Positions 1 to 5,059 of a stretch of 8,843 bases of DNA are shown here, piece after piece. Source of the stretch: JBFKUL01 sp041635755 (lineage in GTDB: Bacteria > Pseudomonadota > Gammaproteobacteria > Burkholderiales > SG8-39). Within the stretch, counting starts at the first letter, position 1. Every line of letters begins with the position of its first letter. The stretch spans positions 1 to 8,843 of the forward strand of contig JBFKUL010000114.1 in the NCBI GenBank assembly GCA_041635755.1. Reading direction: 5' to 3'. A model generated the notes under the pieces. The model did not search any database, had not been told where the DNA came from, and saw nothing but the letters and a program-made list of their open reading frames with translations. The position numbers and the translations under genes were made by a program.

Positions 1-372
1 GGCGACCAGGCGCTTAGGCTCGTCGCTTCGCGCCTGCAGCGCGTGGGCGGCGGCGGCACCGCGTACCGGTACGGAGGAGAGGAGTTCGTGATCGTTTTTC
101 CCGGCACGGGTCTGCTGGCGGTGCTGCGCTACGCCGAGGCGCTGCGCAAGGACATCGATGATTACGAGTTCGAGATCCGGGCGCACAGTCGCCGTCGGGG
201 GCGCGGCGCCGAGGCGACCGACCTCGGGGTGTCGCGCTGGGCCTCGGTCACCGTGAGCATCGGCGTGGCGGCAAGGACTGATCGCCTTGCGGCGCCGAAC
301 GCGGTACTGGGTACGGCGGACGAGGCACTTTTCCGGGCAAAGTCAGCAGGCAGGAACTGCGTCAGTCGTTGA
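1..372 (+). CDS. GGDEF-domain diguanylate cyclase, C-terminal fragment (5' end outside window)
   Basis: The reading frame is open from base 1, so the true start lies upstream; 123 residues are visible. The GGDEF signature appears as RYGGEEF (GGEEF at window residues 25-29), the active-site loop of enzymes that make cyclic di-GMP from two GTP. Two further hallmarks follow: SVTVSIGVA near the middle and ADEALFRAKSAGRN at the end, the usual C-terminus of the domain. The inhibitory I-site (RxxD, ending just before the three residues that precede RYGG) is replaced by four glycines, so product feedback at that site is probably absent. A basic, arginine-rich insertion (AHSRRRGRG) precedes the SIGVA strand, as in a group of betaproteobacterial cyclases I recall. 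Any sensory or membrane part is outside the window. The gene stops at TGA 370-372. GGDEF identity is secure; activity is likely because GGEEF is a functional variant. Confidence 0.93.
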   Translation, partial: GDQALRLVASRLQRVGGGGTAYRYGGEEFVIVFPGTGLLAVLRYAEALRKDIDDYEFEIRAHSRRRGRGAEATDLGVSRWASVTVSIGVAARTDRLAAPNAVLGTADEALFRAKSAGRNCVSR

Positions 373-397
373 CGCAGGCAGGCAAACCCGCGATATT
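369..397 (+). promoter_or_regulatory. Candidate sigma70 promoter for the hydratase-dehydrogenase pair
   Basis: TTGACG at 369-374 matches the -35 consensus at 5 of 6 bases. After exactly 17 bases, GATATT at 392-397 matches the -10 consensus at 4 of 6. The -35 overlaps the stop codon of the GGDEF gene, so the next unit would start independently. Transcription would begin near 404, giving a leader of about 94 nt. That leader contains a short GCGCGC inverted repeat (411-416 with 427-432). The prediction is by eye only. Confidence 0.45.
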
Positions 398-497
398 CGT
401 GCGCATTATCGCGCGCCGGTCCGGTCGCGCGCACCGACCCCCCTGCGAACGGCGAGACCCCGCGGCACGAGCGCATCCCGGCAAGGAGCCCGATTCC

Positions 498-1313
498 ATG
501 AGCGAGTTCCAGAACATCCGCGTGACGAGCGAGGCGGGCGTGGCGCAACTCGAGCTGCATCGCCCCGAGCGGGTCAATGCGCTCAACAAGGCGATGCTCA
601 TCGAGATCAACACGGCGCTCGACGCGCTCGAGGCCGATGCCGCGGTGCGGGTGATCGTGCTCGCCGGCGCCGGGCGAGGCTTTTCCTCGGGCTTCGATTT
701 GAAAGAGCAGATGGAGCGCCGCCCCGAAGGCGCTGCGGTGTGGCGCGAGGTGCTCGATCTCGATTTCTCGACCACGATGCGCTTCTGGGATTCGCCCAAG
801 CCGACCATCGCCGCGATCCATGGTGCGTGCATGGCCGGCGCCTTCGAGATGGCGCTCGCCTGCGACCTGTCCGTCTGCTCGCGCGAGGCAGTGTTCGGCG
901 AACCGGAGCTCAAGTTCGGCGCCGGCATCGTCACGCTGCTGTTGCCGTGGATGGTGGGGCCGAAGGCGGCCAAGGACATCATCCTCACTGGCGATGATTC
1001 GATCGGCGCCGAGCGCGCGCTCGCGCTCGGCATCGTCAGCCGCGTGGTGCCCGAGGGCGAGCACCGCAGCACCGCGCTGCGCATCGCGCGCCAGATGGCG
1101 GTGATCGACCCCGACCTGGTGCGCGATACCAAGAAGGCGCTCAACCGCAGCTTCGAGATCCAGGGCATGCGCGTCGCGCTCGACGCCGCGCTCGATATCG
1201 ATCACGCCATCGAATCGCACGGCTCGCCCGACAAGCGCAGGTTCATGGACGTCGCGCGCGAGCAGGGTCTGAAGGCCGCGCTTGCCTGGCGCGAGAAGCG
1301 CTTCAAGGATTAG
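498..1313 (+). CDS. Enoyl-CoA hydratase/isomerase family protein
   Basis: This 271-residue protein has the normal length for a single-domain crotonase. The family typically hydrates trans-2-enoyl-CoA to 3-hydroxyacyl-CoA, although members also isomerise or hydrolyse acyl-CoAs. Visible landmarks are HRPERVNALN (21-30), the CoA/oxyanion-hole segment GRGFSSGFDLKE (59-70), and IAAIHGACMAGAFEMALACD (104-123) with the second oxyanion glycine at G114. Both catalytic glutamates of classical hydratases appear conserved: E117 in AFEMA and E137 in FGEPELKFG. This favours true hydratase activity over isomerase or dehalogenase activity. Start ATG 498 is chosen because AAGGAG (483-488) lies 9 bases upstream; the frame is open further upstream without a comparable site. 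The dehydrogenase gene follows 10 bases after the stop, so the two are probably cotranscribed. The specific acyl-CoA substrate is unknown. Confidence 0.93.
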   Translation: MSEFQNIRVTSEAGVAQLELHRPERVNALNKAMLIEINTALDALEADAAVRVIVLAGAGRGFSSGFDLKEQMERRPEGAAVWREVLDLDFSTTMRFWDSPKPTIAAIHGACMAGAFEMALACDLSVCSREAVFGEPELKFGAGIVTLLLPWMVGPKAAKDIILTGDDSIGAERALALGIVSRVVPEGEHRSTALRIARQMAVIDPDLVRDTKKALNRSFEIQGMRVALDAALDIDHAIESHGSPDKRRFMDVAREQGLKAALAWREKRFKD

Positions 1314-1323
1314 GGTCGGCTCG

Positions 1324-2058
1324 ATGCGCTCGTCGCTCGCTTCCCGCACCGCGCTCGTCACCGGCGCATCGCGCGGCATCGGCAAGGCGATTGCGCTCGC
1401 GCTCGCCGAAGCGGGCGCGAACGTCGCGGTCAACTACCGCGAGCGCAAGGCCGAGGCGGATCAAACGGTCAAAGCCATCCAGGCGCTCGGCAGAAGAGCG
1501 GCCGCCTTCCAGGCTGACGTCTCGAACGCGCGCGCTGTGGCCGGACTGATCGAGCAGGCGCAGGCCGCGCTCGGTCCGATCGACATCCTGGTCAACAATG
1601 CGGGCGTCGCCTTACGCCGCAGCCTCGAGGAGCTCACCGAGCAGGACTTCGATCACGTGATCGCGACCAACCTCAAATCCGCGTTTCTCTGCTCGCAGGC
1701 GGTCTTCGCTGGCATGCGGGCTCGCGGCTGGGGACGCATTATCAATATCTCCTCGGGCGCGGCGCGCGGCGCGGGCGTGGTCGGTGCGCACTACAACGCC
1801 TCGAAGGCCGGCATGGAGGGCCTCACGCGCGGCTATGCCGCGCGGCTGGCAAAGGACGGCGTCACGGTGAATGCGGTCGCGCCTTCGCTGATCGAGACCG
1901 AGATGATCGCGCCGCAGCGCGCGGACTACGAAGGCAGGATCCCCGTCGGGCGGCTGGGCACGGGCGAGGAGGTCGCGGCCGTGGTGGTGATGGTGGCGGC
2001 GAATGCCTACATGACCGGGCAGACGGTGCAGGTCAACGGCGGGATGCACTTCAACTGA
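1324..2058 (+). CDS. Short-chain dehydrogenase/reductase, FabG-like (3-oxoacyl reductase type)
   Basis: This 244-residue protein is a classical SDR with a Rossmann fold. The cofactor motif TGASRGIG is at 13-20, followed by the structural NNAG at 91-94, the catalytic Asn at N116 (ATNLKSAF), Ser at S144 (NISSG), and the YxxxK pair Y157/K161. The C-terminus GQTVQVNGGMHFN matches the FabG-type ending. R17 and the VNYRERK segment after beta-strand 2 suggest NADP(H), by inference. Candidate substrates are 3-oxoacyl-ACP or -CoA, or another hydroxy/keto pair. The preceding enoyl-CoA hydratase supports an acyl-CoA role, oxidising or forming the 3-hydroxyacyl product. ATG 1324 gives the normal SDR N-terminus; the in-frame extension back to 1282 overlaps the hydratase and adds nothing family-like. 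Its ribosome site is weak (AGGGT at 1312-1316), consistent with coupling to the upstream gene. The stop overlaps the convergent methyltransferase by 8 bp. Confidence 0.93.
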   Translation: MRSSLASRTALVTGASRGIGKAIALALAEAGANVAVNYRERKAEADQTVKAIQALGRRAAAFQADVSNARAVAGLIEQAQAALGPIDILVNNAGVALRRSLEELTEQDFDHVIATNLKSAFLCSQAVFAGMRARGWGRIINISSGAARGAGVVGAHYNASKAGMEGLTRGYAARLAKDGVTVNAVAPSLIETEMIAPQRADYEGRIPVGRLGTGEEVAAVVVMVAANAYMTGQTVQVNGGMHFN

Positions 2059-2866
2059 GCACGGCGAGCACGCCGTCGCCTTGCAGTTCCGCGGCGAATC
2101 CGGCGCGCCGCAAACGCTTCGCCACTTCGTTGGGCACGTCGCGCCCGCTGGTCAGCTTGTTCGGCGCGCCGGTGTAGTGAAACAGCCTGCCCTTGCGTTT
2201 GAGCACCCGGGCCAGCTGGTCGTAGAAGACCTGCGAGTAGAGCGCTCCGGCGGTGCCGAACCGCGGCGGGTCGTGCAGGATCGCGTCGACCGATTCGCCG
2301 GGCAGCATGCCGATCTGCTCGACGATATCGCCCTGGGTCAACGTCAAGCGATTGCCGGTGCCGGGCGACCAGGGATTGAGGCTGCGCAGCCAGAGCACAT
2401 CGGCACTCGACTCGTAGGACAGCACCTGCTTCGCACCGCCCTCCAGGCACCAGGCGGCGAAGTAACCGAGGCCGCCGCACGTATCCAGAATCACCTTGCC
2501 GCGCGGCTGAATCAGGCCGACTTTGCGTTCGGCGTCCGCGTACGGCGAGCCTTGCGCGGTGGGCAGCATCTTGATGCCGTCGATTTCGAACGTTGGTGGC
2601 CCCCACTGCGTCGGCACCAGCTTGATCAGTGAAGTGGTGAATCGCGCCACCGGCTGAAACGTCTCGCCCGCCCAGTGGTAAATGGTTCGGTCCTTGCAGC
2701 GGTCCGGGTAGGGGAAGCGCCGGTCTTGCCAGCGCCAGTCCGCCGCACCCAGCGCGACGCTCGTCCTGGAGCGCTCGAGGTCCAGCGAGCATTCGACCGA
2801 GTGTGAACCGGCGCGCGCGGCCGTGCGCAGCGTTTCGTATACTTTGCGAGTCAATAGCGGGCCCAT
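2051..2866 (-). CDS. Class I SAM-dependent methyltransferase, COG2521 ('archaeal methyltransferase') type
   Basis: This 271-residue protein carries a Rossmann-type methyltransferase domain in its second half. Motif I, the S-adenosylmethionine loop, is ILDTCGGLGY (126-135). An acidic residue follows at the end of strand 2 (SYESS, 150-154), then GDIVEQI (179-185) and the motif IV-like DPPRF (199-203). The sequence then has LYSQVFYDQLARVLKRKG (209-226), LFHYTG (228-233) and GRDVPNEV (241-248). From memory, the combination LDTCxGLGY, LNPWS, HDPPRF, LYSxxFYxxLxRVLKRxGRLFHYTG and GRDV is the signature of COG2521, first described as an archaeal family. The N-terminal 100 residues, with SVECSLDLERSRTSV, resemble that family's N-domain. 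The substrate is unknown; DPPRF is not the NPPY of N6-adenine or glutamine methylases. Start ATG 2866-2864 has AAGGA three bases upstream, which is close spacing. The gene is divergent from 3004 and convergent with the dehydrogenase. Confidence 0.88.
   Translation of the reverse strand: MGPLLTRKVYETLRTAARAGSHSVECSLDLERSRTSVALGAADWRWQDRRFPYPDRCKDRTIYHWAGETFQPVARFTTSLIKLVPTQWGPPTFEIDGIKMLPTAQGSPYADAERKVGLIQPRGKVILDTCGGLGYFAAWCLEGGAKQVLSYESSADVLWLRSLNPWSPGTGNRLTLTQGDIVEQIGMLPGESVDAILHDPPRFGTAGALYSQVFYDQLARVLKRKGRLFHYTGAPNKLTSGRDVPNEVAKRLRRAGFAAELQGDGVLAVLS
2061..2076. repeat. 6-bp inverted repeat just after the dehydrogenase stop
   Basis: ACGGCG (2061-2066) and CGCCGT (2071-2076) form a perfect stem around the tetraloop AGCA, two bases after the dehydrogenase stop. 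No T tract follows, so it is not a standard intrinsic terminator. It lies inside the 3' coding end of the convergent methyltransferase, so it may simply reflect codon choice. Confidence 0.3.
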
Positions 2867-2921
2867 CGTTCCTTAGTCTGCCATGGCCGTGGGGGAACGA
2901 AGGAGCGCTTGCGGTCCAGGG

Positions 2922-2935
2922 CGCCCGCTCGGGCG
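2922..2935. repeat. Palindromic element in the divergent spacer
   Basis: CGCCCG (2922-2927) and CGGGCG (2930-2935) are perfect inverted halves separated by CT. The element lies near the middle of the 137-bp spacer between the divergent methyltransferase and EthD-like genes, where an operator would be expected. In this GC-rich DNA a 6-bp half-site repeat can arise by chance. I could not find convincing -35/-10 pairs around it on either strand. Confidence 0.3.
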
Positions 2936-3003
2936 TAGGCCGGGATACAGTTGCATCGACCGGACCTTGCGCTGGTGCACGAAGACTCGAGGGGGAGAAC
3001 GAG

Positions 3004-3315
3004 ATGACGGCTTTTTTCATGGTGCGCGCCCAGGTCAACGCGGCGGTGAAGAAAGACTTCGACCGCTGGTACCAGGAAGAGCACCTGCCCGACGCGCTGA
3101 AGGCGTTCAAGGCGAAAAGCGCATGGCGCGGCTGGAGCGACGTGGACCCGAACGTGCATTTCGCCGTCTATGAATTCGACGACGCGGCGCGCGCACGGGG
3201 CATCCCGGGGTCCGACGCGCTCAAGCGCCTGGTGGCCGAGTTCGATCGCGCGTGGGGCGACAAAGTCACGCGCAGCCGCGACATCGTGGAAGTCGCGCAG
3301 CGCATCGGTGGCTGA
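3004..3315 (+). CDS. Small EthD-like dimeric alpha/beta-barrel protein
   Basis: This 103-residue soluble protein has the length and pattern of a single ferredoxin-like (dimeric alpha/beta-barrel) domain. It has a first beta-strand, TAFFMVRAQV (2-11), and a helix with the WYxxEHLPD signature (W22, Y23, E26, H27, L28, P29, D30). A second strand follows (HFAVYEFDD, 52-60), then a second helix and a final strand. This histidine-containing signature is typical of EthD-like proteins, whose members include ring-cleavage or lactone-handling enzymes and proteins of unknown role. Start ATG 3004 has GGGGGAG at 2991-2997, six bases upstream. The gene stands alone on the plus strand, divergent from the methyltransferase and 324 bp from the next gene. 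Its substrate is unknown; it may use H27, but this is inference from the family only. Confidence 0.8.
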   Translation: MTAFFMVRAQVNAAVKKDFDRWYQEEHLPDALKAFKAKSAWRGWSDVDPNVHFAVYEFDDAARARGIPGSDALKRLVAEFDRAWGDKVTRSRDIVEVAQRIGG

Positions 3316-3365
3316 CGGCGTGTGACGGCCTGCCGTCGAAGGCCGATATTCACCGGACACCGCTC

Positions 3366-3396
3366 TTGAAGCAGCGCGCACACCGAGGCGTAGACT
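3366..3396 (+). promoter_or_regulatory. Weak sigma70-like promoter candidate upstream of yihY
   Basis: TTGAAG (3366-3371) matches the -35 consensus at 4 of 6 bases, and TAGACT (3391-3396) matches the -10 at 4 of 6. The 19-base spacing is longer than ideal. It sits at a sensible place for transcribing the yihY-amidohydrolase group. A leader of more than 230 nt would then precede yihY and would include the 3405-3436 inverted repeat. Confidence 0.25.
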
Positions 3397-3404
3397 CAGG
3401 GGTA

Positions 3405-3436
3405 GGTTCGCCGGATCAGAAGGCGCTGGGCGAACC
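3405..3436. repeat. Perfect 8-bp inverted repeat in the yihY upstream region
   Basis: GGTTCGCC (3405-3412) and GGCGAACC (3429-3436) are exact reverse complements separated by 16 bases. The left half recurs as GGTTCGCC at 3630-3637, directly before the yihY start. With flanking bases, 11 of 12 positions match (GGTTCGCCGGAT against GGTTCGCCAGAT). The repeat could be a protein-binding site or an RNA stem in the leader. Confidence 0.45.
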
Positions 3437-3499
3437 GCGACTGCAGCAGGTTCCCGTCGATATGCACCCACTGCTCACACACGCCAACCGCATGCTCCA

Positions 3500-3643
3500 A
3501 TGAACGCAAAGCACGCCTTACGCTCGGATCGCGGCGGCACCGCGCCACCCTTCGCGCACATCGTGCCCGGCGATGCGCGCGAGCCGACCTCGACAGACGA
3601 CCAAGCGGTCGCGTTGCGCCCGGCGCTCGGGTTCGCCAGATGA
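3500..3643 (+). CDS. Possible small ORF (47 codons) coupled to yihY
   Basis: An ATG at 3500 opens a 47-codon frame whose TGA (3641-3643) overlaps the yihY ATG (3640-3642) in an ATGA junction, the usual geometry of translational coupling. By hand count, G/C is highest at third positions (about 83%), lower at first (about 70%) and lowest at second (about 60%), a pattern consistent with coding. The peptide begins MNAKHALRSDRGG and has no family I recognise, no membrane segment and no cysteine. Against it, no Shine-Dalgarno is visible before ATG 3500, and short open frames are common in GC-rich DNA. Its own start also overlaps, by ATGA (3500-3503), the stop of a still shorter frame that could begin at ATG 3462. 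It may be a leader peptide, a small protein or chance. Confidence 0.25.
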   Translation: MNAKHALRSDRGGTAPPFAHIVPGDAREPTSTDDQAVALRPALGFAR

Positions 3644-5010
3644 GTTCCCACGCCCCGGATCTGCTGAGTCGTCTCGAAAGCATCGTCTGGGGCGCGCAGG
3701 ACAAGCCTCGACCGCGGTGGCAGGCCTACGGCTTGAGGGCCGTGCGAACCGTGCTGATTCTGGCGCGCGATCTGACGCAAGGCCAGCTCACGCTTCGCGC
3801 GATGAGCCTCGTTTACACGACGCTGCTGTCCATTGTCCCGCTGCTTGCGTTGAGCTTCTCGGTGCTGAAGGCGTTCGGCGTCTACGACCAGATCCAGCCG
3901 ATGCTGTTGACGTTCCTCGAGCCGCTCGGGGAAAACGGCGAGGAAATTGCGCGCCGCATCACGGAGTTCATCGAGAACATGAACGTCGGCGTGCTCGGCG
4001 CATTCGGGCTGGGGCTCCTGCTGTACACCGCGGTTTCGCTGATGAAGAAGATCGAAGAATCGCTGAACTTCGTCTGGCACGTTCCGCGTCCGAGGCCCCT
4101 CGGCGACCGGTTCAGCCGCTACCTGAGCGTGCTGATGGTCGGTCCGATCCTGGTGTTCGCGGCGCTGGGCATCACCGCGACCGTGATGAACATCGAGACG
4201 GTGCGTAATGTGCTGGCGATCGGCGCGCTGGGTCAAACCGTGGAGACGATCAGCCGGCTCATGCCCTACCTGTTCGTCATCGCGGCCTTCGCTTTCGTTT
4301 ACATCTTCATTCCGAATACCCGGGTTGGAATCGGCCCCGCTTTGATCGGCGGCGCGGTCGGCGGGATCGTCTGGCAAACCGCAGGATGGGTCTTCGCGGC
4401 CTTCGTGGCCTCGTCGACCAAGTACGCGGCGATCTACTCGGGCTTGGCGATCCTGATCCTGTTCATGATCTGGCTGTACCTGAGCTGGCTGATTCTGCTG
4501 TTCGGCGCAAGCGTCGCGTTCTACGCCCAGCACCCCGAGTACCTGTACGCGAGGAGCGGCGAACCGCGGATGAGCAACCGGATGCGCGAGCGGCTCGCGC
4601 TCTCGGTGATGAGCCTGATCGCGGGCCGGTTCCTTGCCGGGGAGCGTATGCCGTCGCTGTCGGATTTCACGCGCCTGCTCGGTGTACCGATGCACGCGTT
4701 GCAGACGGTGCTCGATGCGCTCGAGCGTCGGGAGCTCGTCGCGCAGAGCACCGATGATCCGCCGCTATTCCTCCCGGCGCGCGACCCCTCGCTGATCTCG
4801 GTGGCCATGGTGCTCGAGACGGTGGGATCGGCCGGCGAGGAACGATACCTGTCGCCCGAGAAGCTGCCGGCGCCCAATCCGGTCGACGAGGTTCTCGACC
4901 GGGTGCGCGATGCGGTTGAATCGTCGGTCGGCAAGACGACGCTTCGCGAGCTCCTGGCGAAGGGTACTGAGGCCGCGACGCGCGATCGGGTCGGTCCGGA
5001 GGGCCGGTGA
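3640..5010 (+). CDS. yihY: YihY/virulence factor BrkB family inner-membrane protein with winged-helix-like C-terminal tail
   Basis: This is a 456-residue membrane protein. Residues 1-300 match the YihY (UPF0761, formerly 'ribonuclease BN') family: a short cytoplasmic N-terminus, then about six hydrophobic segments near 56-80, 116-135, 162-183, 207-225, 232-257 and 264-295. The family landmark region AMSLVYTTLLSIVPLLAL starts at residue 54, and IPNTRVG (224-230) precedes the fifth segment. Family function is unsettled; the old RNase BN assignment was wrong. E. coli YihY is about 290 residues, so roughly 160 are extra here. Residues 314-380 look like a winged helix (LSDFTRLLGVPMHALQTVLD, then RRELVAQ). 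Residues 381-440 resemble the Rrf2 tail, with VLETVGSAGE and TTLRELLAKG, but no cysteines for an iron-sulfur cluster. The start lacks a clear Shine-Dalgarno but shares ATGA with the preceding small ORF. The amidohydrolase follows 46 bases later. Confidence 0.88.
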   Translation: MSSHAPDLLSRLESIVWGAQDKPRPRWQAYGLRAVRTVLILARDLTQGQLTLRAMSLVYTTLLSIVPLLALSFSVLKAFGVYDQIQPMLLTFLEPLGENGEEIARRITEFIENMNVGVLGAFGLGLLLYTAVSLMKKIEESLNFVWHVPRPRPLGDRFSRYLSVLMVGPILVFAALGITATVMNIETVRNVLAIGALGQTVETISRLMPYLFVIAAFAFVYIFIPNTRVGIGPALIGGAVGGIVWQTAGWVFAAFVASSTKYAAIYSGLAILILFMIWLYLSWLILLFGASVAFYAQHPEYLYARSGEPRMSNRMRERLALSVMSLIAGRFLAGERMPSLSDFTRLLGVPMHALQTVLDALERRELVAQSTDDPPLFLPARDPSLISVAMVLETVGSAGEERYLSPEKLPAPNPVDEVLDRVRDAVESSVGKTTLRELLAKGTEAATRDRVGPEGR

Positions 5011-5046
5011 GCGCTGCGCGGAAAATGCGCTTTTGTTTCGGGCCCT

Positions 5047-5059
5047 GGAGCAACCGTTG
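5047..5059 (+). promoter_or_regulatory. Ribosome binding site and TTG start of the amidohydrolase
   Basis: GGAG (5047-5050) lies six bases before TTG (5057-5059). This site fixes the start, because the next residues, SYDLVIKNGLVIDGTG, are the standard amidohydrolase N-terminus. Frames extended further upstream overlap yihY with unrelated sequence. Confidence 0.7.

Larger units (their letters stand above)
3316..3639. other. 324-bp stretch without a confident gene, upstream of yihY
   Basis: No recognisable protein family is encoded here on either strand. All three forward frames are partly open, as expected in GC-rich DNA. The stretch holds a weak promoter candidate (3366-3396), a perfect 8-bp inverted repeat (3405-3436), and a possible small ORF (3500-3643) ending in an ATGA overlap with the yihY start. 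I saw no tRNA-like fold and no intrinsic terminator with a T tract after the EthD-like gene. Confidence 0.6.

Noticed and set aside
162..1433. Minus-strand open frame of 423 codons across the GGDEF-hydratase region
   Set aside because: It spans three recognised plus-strand genes and a promoter region, and its product shows no recognisable motif.
1981..2000. GTGGTGGTGATGGTGGCGGC repeat-like run
   Set aside because: It encodes the VVVMVAA helix of the dehydrogenase and is explained by valine codons; it is not a true tandem repeat.
2867..3003. Promoters in the divergent spacer, for example TTGCAT at 2951
   Set aside because: No -10-like hexamer lies at suitable spacing on either strand, so only the palindrome is listed.
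3475..4695. Long minus-strand open frame (406 codons) opposite yihY and its spacer
   Set aside because: Its product is low-complexity and rich in H, R, Q and D, with no family features. The plus strand encodes a clear membrane protein there; this is the usual antisense open frame of GC-rich DNA.
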